Shown: positions 17,815 through 27,307, numbered from the stretch's first letter. The stretch is 64,000 nucleotides of DNA from Salinarimonas soli (GCF_008386575.1 NZ_VUOA01000005.1:176675-240674); one strand, 5' to 3'. The notes: generated by a model from the sequence alone, not told the origin. Translations and numbers: made by a program.

Positions 17815-18207
17815 TCAGATCGTGATCTCGATCTCGTTGCCGTCCGGATCGGCCACGACGCCCTCGTAATAGCCGTCCCCGGTGGTCCGGGGCTCGGACA
17901 GGATGCGGTGCCCGTCCGCGCGCAGGCGCGCGATGAGCGCGTCGACCGCCTCGCGGGAGCCCGTGGCAAGCGCTAGATGCGCGTAGCCCAGCGCGTGCTC
18001 CGAGCGTTCCTCGTCCAGCCCCTCGAGGCGCATCAGCTCGAGGCGCGCGCCGGTTGCGAAGGTCAGGAAGTAGGATTCGAAGGGGCGGCGGTTGCTCCGA
18101 TAGCGATCGTTTGGCGTCGCTCCGAAATACGCCTCGTAGAACGCCCGCAGGCGGTCCAGGTCGCGCGTCCAGAGCGCAAGATGCTCGATGTGCAAAGGGG
18201 CCTCCAC
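17815..18207 (-). CDS. VOC-superfamily (glyoxalase/dioxygenase-like) protein
   Basis: 130 residues, a single two-module VOC domain. It begins IEHLALWTRDLDRLRAFYEAYFG and ends YYEGVVADPDGNEIEI, the usual start and finish. Possible metal ligands are His9 (IEHLAL), the Glu in LELMRLEG, His in YAHLAL and the terminal Glu (EIEITI). Its size and metal pattern suit lactoylglutathione-lyase-like proteins, but the substrate cannot be read from sequence. It lies 37 bases upstream of the nitronate monooxygenase start on the same strand, so the two are probably one transcript. Confidence 0.8.
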   Translation of the reverse strand: MEAPLHIEHLALWTRDLDRLRAFYEAYFGATPNDRYRSNRRPFESYFLTFATGARLELMRLEGLDEERSEHALGYAHLALATGSREAVDALIARLRADGHRILSEPRTTGDGYYEGVVADPDGNEIEITI

Positions 18208-18396
18208 TCACGAGATCGGCGGCGGTGAGGGCCGCGACAAGACCTTTCAGCGCGCCCTGGTGCGAGGCTGGATCGGCCGACGTTCACGCCCAGCCACAGC
18301 CACTCCCGCCGCCTCGGCGGTTCCCGTGCGTAGCACGAGCGCATCGCGGACGTCGATGGGCGCTCTCGTCTGCGTAAGCGGGATGGCCGCGCGGCC

Positions 18397-19209
18397 TTAG
18401 AGGATGCGGGACCGGATGAAGGACGTGACGAACTCGGTCGCGATCACCACGGCGAAGATCACCGCCAGGATGAGGCCGACCTGATCCCAGTAGAGGTTGT
18501 TCAGCGCGGCATCGAGGGCGACCCCGATGCCGCCTGCGCCCACGAGGCCCAGCACCGCGGATTCGCGGATGTTGATGTCCCAGCGCAGGAGAGCGACGGA
18601 CCAGAAGGCCGGTTCGACCTGAGGCCAATAGCCCTTCACGAGGATCATCGAGCGCGGCGCCCCGGCGGCGGTCAGCGCCTCGATCGGTCCCTGCTGCGCC
18701 TCCTCCAGCGCCTCGCCGAACAGCTTGCCCACGAAACCGATGGAGCGGAACGCGATCGCGAGCGTGCCGGCCAGGGGCCCGGGGCCGAAGATCGCGACGA
18801 AGAGCAGCGCCCAGATGAGCGAGTTCACCGAGCGGGACGAGACGAACACAAATTGCGCAATCCAGTTCAGCGGCCCCGAACGGGTGAAGTTGCGGGCGGC
18901 AAGGAACGAGAACGGGATCGCGAGGACGAGCGCCAGAAGCGTGCCGAGCGTCGCCGTATGCAGGGTTTCGATCAGCGCCGCATGGACGGCCTTGGGGTAG
19001 AAAGCCCAGTCGAAGGGCCACATCCGCACGAAGAGATCGGCCGTCTGCTCGGGCGCGTCATACAAGAACTCCGGGATGATCTCGATCGTCCGCAGGGACC
19101 AGATCACCGCGACGGCCGTGAGCACGTAGACCAGCGCGCGGGCCCCGCGCTCGACGGGCGTGAACCGGACCCAGCGGCGCGAGGGACCCGAGAGCGCGGC
19201 CTCGCTCAC
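18397..19209 (-). CDS. phnE: PhnE-type ABC permease (second copy)
   Basis: 270 residues starting at GTG 19209, whose bases overlap the stop of the preceding phnE copy (GTGA). It has six or so hydrophobic segments and the PhnE-like loop GPIEALTAAGAPRSMILVKGYWPQ... and ESAVLGLVGAGGIGVAL. It works as the partner of the upstream permease; two PhnE genes in tandem are common in phosphonate/phosphite importers. 189 bases downstream to the VOC gene contain nothing recognisable. Substrate unknown. Confidence 0.85.
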   Translation of the reverse strand: MSEAALSGPSRRWVRFTPVERGARALVYVLTAVAVIWSLRTIEIIPEFLYDAPEQTADLFVRMWPFDWAFYPKAVHAALIETLHTATLGTLLALVLAIPFSFLAARNFTRSGPLNWIAQFVFVSSRSVNSLIWALLFVAIFGPGPLAGTLAIAFRSIGFVGKLFGEALEEAQQGPIEALTAAGAPRSMILVKGYWPQVEPAFWSVALLRWDINIRESAVLGLVGAGGIGVALDAALNNLYWDQVGLILAVIFAVVIATEFVTSFIRSRIL

Positions 19210-20009
19210 TGAAAGATCCTCCGCAGGCGTCCTGCCCCGACCTCGGCCACCATGATGAGCCCGATGATCGCGAGCAGGATGGTGAGGACGAAGTCGTAGT
19301 CGAAGCGTTGGTAGGCCGTGAACAGCGTCGCCCCGATGCCTCCGCCGCCCACCAATCCCACCATCGTTGAGTTCCGCAGATTAGAGTCGAGCTGGTAGGT
19401 CGAGAAGCCGATGAAGCGTGCCATCACCTGCGGGAGCACGCCCATGGCGAGCACGCTCATGAACGACGCACCCGTGGCCCTGACCGCCTCGACCTGCTTC
19501 ATCGACATCTCCTCGACGGCGTCCGCGAACAGCTTCGAGACGAAGCCCATCGTGCTGACGATGAGCGCCATGATCCCGGCGAGCGCGCCGAACCCGACCG
19601 CCTTCACGAACAGGATCGCGACGATGACGCTGTGGAACGAGCGCAGCACGGCGATGAGGCCCCGCGCACTCCACGACACCCAGCCCGGCATGAGGTTGCG
19701 TGCGGCAAGCAGGCCGAGCGGCAGCGACAGGAGGACCCCGAAGAACGTGGAGAGCACGGCGATCTGGATGCTTTCCAGCATCCCCGTCTGAAGGAGGGCG
19801 AGCTTGTCGGGCGCGATGTTCGGCGGGAACATCCGGCCGAGGAAGCGCGCGCCGTTATCGAGTCCCTGGACGAAGCGCGGCCAGGTCACGTCGAGGATCG
19901 AGGCGGCATAGACCGAGTAGAGCGCCAGCCCGATCCAGGCGAGGCGCACGGGCCAGCGGGCCGGAAAGGCCTTGGCGCGCAGCCCCCCCGACGTCGCGAG
20001 CCCCCTCAC
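19206..20009 (-). CDS. phnE: PhnE-type ABC permease (first copy)
   Basis: 267 residues from GTG 20009, which overlaps the phnC stop by GTGA. The frame continues open far upstream (to 20621), but that part is a shadow of phnC. Hydrophobic helices and the loop [20 protein letters not shown] plus [16 protein letters not shown] mark the PhnE family. It is a membrane subunit of the importer encoded with phnC, phnD and the second phnE. Confidence 0.85.
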   Translation of the reverse strand: MRGLATSGGLRAKAFPARWPVRLAWIGLALYSVYAASILDVTWPRFVQGLDNGARFLGRMFPPNIAPDKLALLQTGMLESIQIAVLSTFFGVLLSLPLGLLAARNLMPGWVSWSARGLIAVLRSFHSVIVAILFVKAVGFGALAGIMALIVSTMGFVSKLFADAVEEMSMKQVEAVRATGASFMSVLAMGVLPQVMARFIGFSTYQLDSNLRNSTMVGLVGGGGIGATLFTAYQRFDYDFVLTILLAIIGLIMVAEVGAGRLRRIFQ

Positions 20010-20815
20010 GAGAGCCACCCTTCGCCGCCATAGATGTCGGTGAGATGGCGGTCTTCGAGCGCGTCGGGGGGCCCGTCGAACACCACCTCGCCCCGGGACA
20101 TCCCGATGACCCGCTGGGCGAAGCGCCGGGCGAGATCGACGTTGTGGATGTTGATCACGATGGGCGTGCCGCCCCCGGCCGAGAGGGCCGCCATCAGCTC
20201 CATGATCTCGACGGAGGTCTTCGGGTCGAGGGAGGAGGTTGGTTCGTCGGCGAGTACGAGCGCGGGGTCCTGCATCACGGCACGGGCGATGCCGACGCGC
20301 TGACGCTGGCCGCCGGAGAGCTGGTCGGCCCGGCGCGTCGCGAAATCGGCGCCGAGCCCGACCGCGTCGAGGAGCGCGAAGGCTCGCTCGACATCCGAAT
20401 CCGGAAACCGCCGCAGGAAGGCGCGCCAAGCCGGCACGTAGCCTAAACGCCCGCACAGGACGTTCTCGATCACGCTCAGGCGCTCCACGAGATTGTACTC
20501 CTGGAACACCATCCCGATGCGTCGGCGGGCCATGCGCAGCGACCTGCCCCGCAGACGGGCCAGGTCGCTGCCGCCGAACCAGATCTCGCCCGACGTGGGG
20601 TCGACGAGCCGGTTGATGCAACGGATTAGGGTCGACTTGCCCGTTCCCGAGGGGCCGATGATCGCCGTGATGCCGCGGCCCTCGACGGCAAGCGAGATGT
20701 CCTTCAGGACGGGCTGACCCGCGCGATATTCCTTGCGAAGGTTGCGGATGAGCAGGGAGCCCGGCAGGGCTCCCGCCTCGGTGGGCGCCGGGTGCGGATG
20801 GCTGGTCACGGGCAT
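20006..20815 (-). CDS. phnC: PhnC-type ABC ATPase
   Basis: 269 residues. Walker [10 protein letters not shown], signature LSGGQRQR and Walker [13 protein letters not shown] are intact; [20 protein letters not shown] is characteristic of the PhnC group. It energises uptake through the two PhnE proteins. It starts 22 bases after phnD. No C-P lyase (phnG-M), phnX or ptxD gene is present in the window, so the ligand could be a phosphonate, phosphite or related anion. Confidence 0.9.
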   Translation of the reverse strand: MPVTSHPHPAPTEAGALPGSLLIRNLRKEYRAGQPVLKDISLAVEGRGITAIIGPSGTGKSTLIRCINRLVDPTSGEIWFGGSDLARLRGRSLRMARRRIGMVFQEYNLVERLSVIENVLCGRLGYVPAWRAFLRRFPDSDVERAFALLDAVGLGADFATRRADQLSGGQRQRVGIARAVMQDPALVLADEPTSSLDPKTSVEIMELMAALSAGGGTPIVINIHNVDLARRFAQRVIGMSRGEVVFDGPPDALEDRHLTDIYGGEGWLS

Positions 20816-20837
20816 GCCTCGCCGTTCGGGCGCCGGC

Positions 20838-21887
20838 TCAAGGCTTGGGCGCCGCCGCCGGGGCCTGCTGCGCCTTCTTTGCCGCGGCTTCCGCCTCGCG
20901 GCGGGACTCGGCGTCGTACGCGGCCTTGTTGTAAGGCGTGCCGGACTTCTCCGCGACGTCGCGCACCACGGCCCAAGTATCCTTGTAGGTGATGGGCAGG
21001 AAGCGATCGTCCCCGTTGAACTCCTTCGTCATCTCGGGCGTGAACCGGAACGAGAAGAAGCAGTCGCGAAGCTTCGCCGCGAGCTCGGGCTTCAGGTCGT
21101 GCGCATGCGCGAAGGACGAGGTCGGGAAGACGGGACTCTTGTAGATGATGCGGAAGTCGTCGCCCTTCACGGTAGCGCGGGTCACCATGCGGTCGTAGAC
21201 GTCCGACGCCACCGCAGCCATGTCGTAGTCGCCCGACGCGACGCCGAGCACCGACTTGTCATGCCCGCCGGACATCAGCGGCTTGTAGTCGGTGTCGGTC
21301 ACGAGGCCCTGGTCCGGGAAGAGGACGCGCGGCGCGAGGTTGCCCGAGTTCGACGACGGCGAGGTATGGGCCACCTTCTTGCCCTTCAGGTCGGTAAGCG
21401 TCTTGAAGGGGCTCGACGCCTTGACGATCGCGATCAGGTTGTAGCCTCGCACCTCGGTGCCGAGACCCTTGGCGGCGAACGGCACGGCGCCGGCGAGGTT
21501 CACGGCGAAGCCGGTCGGCCCCGTCGAGAAGCCCGCGAAGTGCAGGCGCCCAGACCGCATCGCCTCGATCTCGGCCGAATTCGACTGGACCGGGTAGTAG
21601 ACGATGCGCTTGCCGACGCAGGACTGGAGATGCTCCGTGAACGGCTTGAAGATGTTCGCGTAGACCGCCGGATCCTCGACGGGCGTATAGGCCCAGACCA
21701 GGGTCGAGGGATCGCGCCAGCGCTTGGGATCCTTCGGCACGTCGGCGACGAGGTCGTTGTTCTCGTCGCAATAGCTGGTGTCGAGCTGGCCCCGGTTGGA
21801 GCAGGCGTCCTGGGCGCGGGACGGCGACGAGGCGAGGGCCGCGAGCGCGAGGCCCGCGGCGGCAAGCGACATTCTGGTGATCATGCG
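20838..21887 (-). CDS. phnD: PhnD-type phosphonate/phosphite-binding protein
   Basis: 349 residues from ATG 21887, with GGAGGG 6 bases upstream. A signal peptide ([24 protein letters not shown] in short: ends PSRA before QDACSN) directs it to the periplasm. Three short landmarks of the family are visible: the segment [34 protein letters not shown], and [18 protein letters not shown], the last contributing anion contacts in related proteins. The mature N-terminus has an extra 30-residue region with two cysteines (ACSN, SYCDEN). The C-terminus ends in an Ala/Pro/Lys-rich tail. Confidence 0.85.
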   Translation of the reverse strand, partial: RMITRMSLAAAGLALAALASSPSRAQDACSNRGQLDTSYCDENNDLVADVPKDPKRWRDPSTLVWAYTPVEDPAVYANIFKPFTEHLQSCVGKRIVYYPVQSNSAEIEAMRSGRLHFAGFSTGPTGFAVNLAGAVPFAAKGLGTEVRGYNLIAIVKASSPFKTLTDLKGKKVAHTSPSSNSGNLAPRVLFPDQGLVTDTDYKPLMSGGHDKSVLGVASGDYDMAAVASDVYDRMVTRATVKGDDFRIIYKSPVFPTSSFAHAHDLKPELAAKLRDCFFSFRFTPEMTKEFNGDDRFLPITYKDTWAVVRDVAEKSGTPYNKAAYDAESRREAEAAAKKAQQAPAAAPKP

Positions 21888-21931
21888 TTTCCCTCCGGCG
21901 GCGGGAGCCCTGTCGACGGGCTCTTCTCGCG

Positions 21932-22435
21932 TCAGCCCCCGGAGCTTAGCCGCCCAAGCTGTCCCTTGAAAGGCCCCACGACGCGGGAGGTGATCCAGCC
22001 GCCATAGAACCCGCCAGGCTGCGGGATCACCCGCTCCTCGTCGACGAAGCAGCCGTCCATTGGTCCGGCATAGAACGCGACGTGGCCGGCGATGGCGCGG
22101 AACCCGGGTGTGGGAGAGCGGTAGGTCCAGGCGCCTCGCCCGACCCGCTGCGCGGACCCGACGACGTCGAAATAGACTGCCACCCCTTTCCACTCGCAGA
22201 AGCTGGAGCCCGGCACGGGCTCGACCGCGCCGGGCAGGATGTCCTCAGGCGGGAAATAGTAGACGGGCGGGTGGCTCGTCTCGAGCACCCGGTGTCCGCG
22301 CGTCGTGTCGGCGATCACGGCGCCGTCGAGCACCACGCGCAACCGCTCCGTCACGGGCTCGAGGAGCGGCGGACGGGGATAATCCCAGACGCTCTCCTGG
22401 CCCGGGCCGGGCTCGTCAGCGATCGGGTTGCGCAT
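21932..22435 (-). CDS. DUF427 domain protein
   Basis: 167 residues. The DUF427 core spans about 25-130: RVVLDGAVIADTTRGHRVLET, HPPVYYFPPEDI and CEWKGVAVYFDV, then AWTYRSPTP. The family has a small beta barrel; function is unknown. It precedes phnD by 44 bases on the same strand, so it may be the first gene of that transcript, but a functional link is not evident. Confidence 0.85.
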   Translation of the reverse strand: MRNPIADEPGPGQESVWDYPRPPLLEPVTERLRVVLDGAVIADTTRGHRVLETSHPPVYYFPPEDILPGAVEPVPGSSFCEWKGVAVYFDVVGSAQRVGRGAWTYRSPTPGFRAIAGHVAFYAGPMDGCFVDEERVIPQPGGFYGGWITSRVVGPFKGQLGRLSSGG

Positions 22436-22509
22436 GGGTCACCTCGCGGGAGGACGGGGAGGGGACTTGGCGCCAAGCCATCGCGGGTCAAGGTCCTGCG
22501 GCGCTTGCA

Positions 22510-23355
22510 CTAGGTGTCCTTCACGAAGGTCGCGAACGCCTCCGCGTGATCGGGATGCCAGCGCGACAGCGCCGGCCGGTTCTCCACGATGTCTCCCGCG
22601 GCCCACTGGATGCGCCGCTCGTCGAGGGAACGCGGCACATCGTTGTCCGGGCAGAGAATGTAGAAGTCGCCGGCCTCAAGCCTTCGGAGCATGAAGTCGA
22701 CCGTCTGCTCGGGCGTCCACGCAGCGTCCGGCTTCTCGGAGCGGCCCCGGGCAGTGAGCTCGGTGAAGACGAAGCCGGGGATGAGGAGGTGGGCGCTCAG
22801 CCGGGAGCCGGGCTGGTTCCGCAGGTCGTGCTGGAGCGCTTCCGTGTAGGCCTTCACGCCGGCCTTCGAGACGTTGTAGGCCGGATCGCCGGGCGGCGTC
22901 GTGATCCCCTGCTTCGAGCCGGTGTTGATCACGAGGCCCGGCCGCCCCCGCTCGATCATCACCGGCACGAAGGCCTGGCAGCCATGGATGACGCCCCAGA
23001 GATTCACCCCGAGGATCCGCTCCCAGTTATCGCCCGGGCCGAAGATGGCGCTGCCCGGCTGGATGCCGGCATTGTTCATAAGCACGTCCGTGCCGCCGAA
23101 GCGCTCGCGCACCTGAGCTTCCAGGCGGCGCAGGTCGTCGATCCGCGACACGTCCGTTTCGGCCGTCATCACCTCGCCCGCCCCTATCTCGGCGGCCACG
23201 GTCTCGGCCGCATGCCTCAAACGCTCGGCCCCGAGGTCGGCAAGGCAGACATGCAGGCCCAGCCCTGCGAAGCGGCGCGCCGCCGCAAGGCCGATACCGG
23301 ACGCTCCGCCGGTGACGACGGCGACGGATCCGGATGTGAGCGCGGGGTGAGCCAT
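22510..23355 (-). CDS. Short-chain dehydrogenase/reductase
   Basis: 281 residues from ATG 23355. The classical SDR motifs are present: cofactor loop TGGASGIG (about 15-22), structural NNAG (about 96), a Ser in INTGSKQG, and the catalytic YNVSK. The D in CLADLG after the second beta strand favours NAD(H). The C-terminus lacks a recognisable subfamily mark, and the substrate is unknown. It lies just downstream of the decayed pcaHG sequence. Confidence 0.85.
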   Translation of the reverse strand: MAHPALTSGSVAVVTGGASGIGLAAARRFAGLGLHVCLADLGAERLRHAAETVAAEIGAGEVMTAETDVSRIDDLRRLEAQVRERFGGTDVLMNNAGIQPGSAIFGPGDNWERILGVNLWGVIHGCQAFVPVMIERGRPGLVINTGSKQGITTPPGDPAYNVSKAGVKAYTEALQHDLRNQPGSRLSAHLLIPGFVFTELTARGRSEKPDAAWTPEQTVDFMLRRLEAGDFYILCPDNDVPRSLDERRIQWAAGDIVENRPALSRWHPDHAEAFATFVKDT

Positions 23356-23438
23356 TCTCGTCCCTCCATGTGACCGACATCCAACGCCACGACGACAGGC
23401 TGGTTTGCCCGAAGGCACGATTCTCTCGTCCGCCCGTA

Positions 23439-24141
23439 CACGTCGAAGAACACGGTCTCGTTCTCGCCCTGAGGCGGATGTCGAAGACGTAGCCGGGCAC
23501 GCCGTCGCGCATCTCGCGCAGAGCTATCAAGATCGGCCGGCGCATGGGCTCGATCAGGGCCAGAACCCGGATCCGCGGCGTTCGCCGCCTCCCTGGGGGC
23601 GAAGTACATCCGGGTTGAGAGCCCGACATTGATGCCTCGCGCCACGAGCCAGAGATTCACGTGCAGCGCCATCGGCGGATGGCCCGCACGAGCCGCCACG
23701 GGACCCGGCTTGATCGTCTCGAAGGCATAAAGCCCCGTGGCGAAGTCCGTCCCGGCGCGGCCGAAGCCGCGGAAACTGGAATCGGTATCCTTGTGCGTCT
23801 GCCGGTCCGCCGCGTGAGCGTAGCGGCCTGCAGTGTTGGCCTGCCACAGCTCGACGAGGACATCGCGGTAGGGCGCGTCCGATCTCATCGGCGACGCGGC
23901 CGTGCACGATGATGTGCTCGCCGATCGGGTCGCTATCGCCCGCGTAGTTCTTGATGAGGTCGTCATCGAGGGGCCCAAGCTCGTCGGGCTGGAAGGCTGG
24001 TCCTGTCACCTCGGGCAGGGACGCGTGAAGCGTGGAGAGCGGCACCCGAGGTGCCAGCGGGACCCTGGAATGATAATTGGGCGTCAACGCCGGCGGGTAC
24101 CCGGACCGGTCGCGCGGATAGAACTCGTCGGCGACCGCCAT
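23439..24141 (-). pseudogene. Frameshifted pcaH/pcaG chimera (protocatechuate 3,4-dioxygenase remnant)
   Basis: Reading right to left, one frame from ATG 24141 gives a PcaH-like N-terminus (FYPRDRSGYPPALTPNY, then LPEVTGPAFQPDELGPLDDDL and GEHIIVHGRVADE). Near 23875 it shifts to a second frame with LVELWQANTAGRYAH, FRGFGRAGTDF and YAFETIKPG. Near 23595 it shifts to a third frame (LALIEPMRRPILIALREM, VFDIRL), then near 23468 back to the second (QGENETVFFDV). The later segments fit PcaG, not PcaH, and the whole spans only one subunit length. The normal two-gene arrangement has collapsed into one fused, at least triply frameshifted relic. No intact pca gene is nearby. Confidence 0.82.
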
Positions 24142-24248
24142 CCGCTCGCACTTCCTTCCTTGCGCCCCGCGGCTCCCCTGCGGAGCGCCCGCGGTCGTGC
24201 GTCGGGGCGTTGCTCAAGGCGATGGAGGAACGCGGGACGTGAGGCGGC

Positions 24249-24350
24249 TCAGCCGAAGACGAGCATGACCGTGATGAGGGCTCCCAGGGCCAGGACGGCG
24301 CCGGCAAATCCCACGATCATGAGGGTGTTCGTGCGGTTCTCTGGTTTCAT
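24249..24350 (-). CDS. 33-residue single-pass membrane micro-protein
   Basis: ATG 24350 opens MKPENRTNTL, followed by about 21 hydrophobic residues (MIVGFAGAVLALGALITVML) ending VFG and TGA at 24249. This is the layout of small bacterial membrane proteins: short polar N-terminus and one helix. It is too short for standard gene calls. A weak GAGCGG-like sequence precedes the start. It sits between the pcaHG relic and the DUF2231 gene, all on the minus strand. Coding is inferred from the composition; no homologue was compared. Confidence 0.5.
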   Translation of the reverse strand: MKPENRTNTLMIVGFAGAVLALGALITVMLVFG

Positions 24351-24434
24351 CGAGCGGCTCCGTGCGTGCGCACCCTCGCGATCCGGAGCGGGATATCCGG
24401 CGCGAGGGACACGACGTGTGACGCGGGTCGCCCG

Positions 24435-25052
24435 TCAGGGCACGTAGCGCTTCTCTTCCTCGGTGTGCTGGTCGCCATGACCCGCGACTCCCACCATGTG
24501 CCGGTAGGACAGCTCGGCTCCCGCCCAGCCCGTCACGCCAAGCACGGCGGCGGTCGCGAGCGAGAGGGCGATCTCGCCCGAGCCGGGCAAGTCACCCGGG
24601 CGGCGGTTGCGGCGCATGGCGAGGTTTGCGGCCGCAAGAGCGATCGCGAGCGGATTGCCGTAGGCGTGGAGCTTTCCGACGCTTTTCTCGCGGGCCCGTC
24701 GGATCGTGTAGTAGTCGATCGCCCCGACGGCGCCGGCCAGGAGCCCCGTCACGATCCCGGCGCCGAGCATCCAGCTCGAGGTGCGGGCCCAGAATGGATC
24801 CTCCGTCGTCCGGGCCGCCACGTCGGTCGCGACGGCCGCGGTGAGGAACGTGATCGGAAACGGGATGAGCATCGGGTGGATGGGATGGCCCACGATGGCC
24901 GCGGTGCTCGGCAGGCCGCGGATCGGGTGCTCACGGCTCCCTTGCTCGGGCCCGAGCCGCGAGAGGAAGCTCTCGTGCTCGTCGGTGCCGGCGCCGTTTG
25001 CCGGCGGGCGGGCGGGGGGTTGCCTGGACGGCTCGTAACGCGGTTGCTGCAT
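24435..25052 (-). CDS. DUF2231 membrane protein
   Basis: 205 residues from ATG 25052 (MQQPRYEPSR). After a 50-residue polar N-terminus comes AAIVGHPIHPMLIPFPITFL, the HPxHP signature of DUF2231. Four membrane helices follow, with DYYTIRRAREKSVGKLHAYGN between the second and third. The C-terminus ends in a charged EEEKRYVP tail. Function of the family is unknown; two His in the signature could bind metal or heme. It is divergent from the catalase-family gene with a 152-base gap. Confidence 0.85.
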   Translation of the reverse strand: MQQPRYEPSRQPPARPPANGAGTDEHESFLSRLGPEQGSREHPIRGLPSTAAIVGHPIHPMLIPFPITFLTAAVATDVAARTTEDPFWARTSSWMLGAGIVTGLLAGAVGAIDYYTIRRAREKSVGKLHAYGNPLAIALAAANLAMRRNRRPGDLPGSGEIALSLATAAVLGVTGWAGAELSYRHMVGVAGHGDQHTEEEKRYVP

Positions 25053-25204
25053 CGGGCTGATCCGGATCCTTGGGTTGCCCGGGGGTAACCGCCACGCCGA
25101 CGATCCGGTTTGCGGCAGCCCGGGCGACGGACTGCCGCAGGCGCGCGCGCTGGGTCCGCGCGTTACGTCCATGCCCCAGTCCGGTGCCCTACATTCGAGA
25201 GTTG

Positions 25205-26341
25205 ATGACCCGGTCAGCCGCTTCGCTCAGCCAGCCCGCCATGTCCGACGCCGATCCGGCGTACCTCCCCTATGCCGACGACGTCGAGACGATCCCGGCG
25301 GGGGAGAGCGAGCTGATCGACGAGATCATCGCGTCGCTCTCGTCCGTGAGCCGCGTCCTCGACGACCGTTATCGCCATGCCGTGCGCCCGTCCCACGGCA
25401 AGAGCCACGGGCTGCTGAAGGGCACGCTCCGGGTGCTCGACGACTTGCCCGAGCCTCTGGCTCAGGGCCTGTTCGCGGCCGCTCGCACCTATCCGGTGGC
25501 GGCGCGCATCTCCACCGAGCCCGGCGAGCTCATGGGTGACAGCGTCCATACCCCGCGCGGCTTCGCGCTCAAGGTGATCGGGGTCGACGGTGAGATGCTG
25601 GCCGGGCACGAGGGCCAGGTGACCCAGGACATCCTGCTCAGCTCGGGCAAGCGCTTCGCCGTAGCCGACCTCAAGGGCTTTCTCGACGTCCAGCGCTTTC
25701 TCGAGGGTATCGTGAACCAGCCGGAGGGCGCCAAGAAGGCTGGCACCGCTCTCGGTTTCGCCGCCAACGGCGCCCTCCATCTCGTCGGCTCCGATAGCTC
25801 GCTCCTCGACTTCTTCGGGCACCCCCACACCCATCCGCTGGGGGAGACCTATTTCAGCCATGCGCCCCTTCGCCACGGGCGCTACGTGGCGAAGCTCGGC
25901 CTGTTTCCGGCATGCCCGCCTCTCGAAGCGTTGGCTGGCACGCGCATCGATCCGAAATTCGAGTATTCCGCGCTGAAGAAGGCGGTCGTGGGGTTCTTCG
26001 AGGAGCATGGGGCCGAATACGAGCTGCGGGTGCAGCTGCGCACGAATGCCGAGACGATGCTGATCGAGGACGCGTCGGTGGAATGGCCCGAATCGGAAAG
26101 CCCGTTCCTCCCCGTGGCGCGGATCGTCTTCCCGCGGCAGGACGCCTATAGCCCGGCCCGGCGCGCCTTCATGGACGACGCGCTGTCCTTCACGCCGGCC
26201 CACGGCCTTGCGGCCCATCGGCCGCTGGGCTCCCTCATGCGCGGGCGGATGAAGGCCTATGGCGCGATCGCCGCCCTGCGGGCCGAGATGAACGCCAGGC
26301 CACGGGTCGAGCCCCGCCATATCGACGAAATCCCCGACTGA
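25205..26341 (+). CDS. Catalase-family heme protein (SrpA-like short form)
   Basis: 378 residues from ATG 25205, with GAGAG at 25195-25199; ATG 25241 is an alternative. It holds the catalase-related core: RPSHGKSHGLLKGTLRVLD gives the distal His, VAARISTEPGELMGDS and HTPRGFALKVIG follow, and FPRQDAYSPARRAF lies near the end. It is shorter than true catalases (about 480+) and lacks their C-terminal helical domain, like the SrpA group whose members act as weak catalases or peroxidases. Probably a peroxide-related stress protein; a hairpin follows immediately. Confidence 0.85.
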   Translation: MTRSAASLSQPAMSDADPAYLPYADDVETIPAGESELIDEIIASLSSVSRVLDDRYRHAVRPSHGKSHGLLKGTLRVLDDLPEPLAQGLFAAARTYPVAARISTEPGELMGDSVHTPRGFALKVIGVDGEMLAGHEGQVTQDILLSSGKRFAVADLKGFLDVQRFLEGIVNQPEGAKKAGTALGFAANGALHLVGSDSSLLDFFGHPHTHPLGETYFSHAPLRHGRYVAKLGLFPACPPLEALAGTRIDPKFEYSALKKAVVGFFEEHGAEYELRVQLRTNAETMLIEDASVEWPESESPFLPVARIVFPRQDAYSPARRAFMDDALSFTPAHGLAAHRPLGSLMRGRMKAYGAIAALRAEMNARPRVEPRHIDEIPD

Positions 26342-26368
26342 GCCCGCGCGCGCCGTTGACGCGCGGGC
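26342..26368. terminator. Hairpin after catalase-family gene
   Basis: GCCCGCGCG at 26342-26350 is perfectly complementary to CGCGCGGGC at 26360-26368 with a 9-nt loop, starting one base after the stop codon. No T-run follows, so it is a candidate terminator or 3'-end stabiliser. Confidence 0.5.
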
Positions 26369-26409
26369 CTGCCCATGATGCCTCTGTGGGTCTCACAGGC
26401 GCCGTCACG

Positions 26410-27261
26410 ATGATCGTCCCCAAGGAAACCCAGAGCCCCGCGGCCGTCGCGGCCCATTACGACGAGCTCGATCCGTTCTACCGCGAGATCTGGGGCCGGC
26501 ACGTCCATCATGGCTATTGGACCACCGGGCGCGAGACGCCCGAGGAAGCGACGGACGCCCTCGTCGAGCTCGTCGCACGCGAACTCAGGGTGGAAAAGGG
26601 CGATCGCGTCTGCGACATCGGTTGCGGCTATGGGGCGGCCGCCGCCCATCTCGCCCGGGTGCATGATGTCTCTGTCACCGGCTTGACCCTGTCGCGGGTG
26701 CAGGCCGGGCATGCGGCGCAGCTCGCGCAAGCCGACGGCCGGCTCACCTTCGCCTGTCGCGACTGGATGGTGAACGAGCTGCCGGAGGGGGCTTTCGACG
26801 CGGCTTATGCCATCGAGAGCTCCGAGCACATGGCCGACAAGGCCCGCTTCTTCGCCGAAGCGCTGCGGGTGCTGCGACCCGGCGGTCGGCTTTGCGTCTG
26901 TGCGTGGCTTGCCCGTGAGGCGGCCTCGCCGTGGGAGATGCGGCATCTGCTCGAGCCGATCTGCCGCGAGGGACGCATGTCGGGCATGGGCACCGAGGGG
27001 GAGTACCGCGCTCTGGCGGCTGGCGCCGGGTTCGTGGTCGAGGGGTTTGCGGACATCTCGCGCGACGTTCGGCGGACCTGGACCATTTGCGCGCGGAGGG
27101 TTCTGGCCAAGGTGGCGTCCGACCCCGCCTACAGGCGCTTTCTTCTGAGCCGCGAGTCGCAGAACAGGGTCTTTGCCGTCACGCTCGCGCGGCTCGTCGC
27201 CGCCTACCGGACCGGTGCGATGCGCTACGGGGTGTTCACGCTCGTGAAGCCTGTCGCGTGA
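26410..27261 (+). CDS. SAM-dependent class-I methyltransferase
   Basis: 283 residues from ATG 26410. Motif I is VCDIGCGYGAAAAHLA (about residues 72-87), followed by GLTLSRVQAGHA (motif II region) and AYAIESSEHMADKARFF, which resembles gamma-tocopherol and sarcosine/glycine-type methyltransferases and cyclopropane-synthase relatives. The N-terminal HYDELDPFYREIWGRHVHHGYW matches that group. The C-terminal 80 residues carry LRVLRPGGRL. The acceptor cannot be told. The start lacks a good ribosome site; a GTG 24 bases upstream is possible. Confidence 0.8.
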   Translation: MIVPKETQSPAAVAAHYDELDPFYREIWGRHVHHGYWTTGRETPEEATDALVELVARELRVEKGDRVCDIGCGYGAAAAHLARVHDVSVTGLTLSRVQAGHAAQLAQADGRLTFACRDWMVNELPEGAFDAAYAIESSEHMADKARFFAEALRVLRPGGRLCVCAWLAREAASPWEMRHLLEPICREGRMSGMGTEGEYRALAAGAGFVVEGFADISRDVRRTWTICARRVLAKVASDPAYRRFLLSRESQNRVFAVTLARLVAAYRTGAMRYGVFTLVKPVA

Positions 27262-27262
27262 G

Positions 27263-27287
27263 GCCGATCCGGAGGATCCGGATCGGC
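27263..27287. terminator. Hairpin between convergent methyltransferase and gapR
   Basis: A perfect 10-bp stem GCCGATCCGG (27263-27272) / CCGGATCGGC (27278-27287) with a 5-nt loop follows the methyltransferase stop and faces the gapR 3' end at 27308. It is a plausible bidirectional terminator without T-runs. Confidence 0.55.
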
Positions 27288-27307
27288 GCAAGATCTGCAG
27301 GCGGTCT

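Noticed and set aside
19206-20621. 471-codon frame extending the first phnE copy upstream
   Set aside because: The upstream 200 codons lie over phnC. GTGA overlap at 20006-20009 marks the real start.
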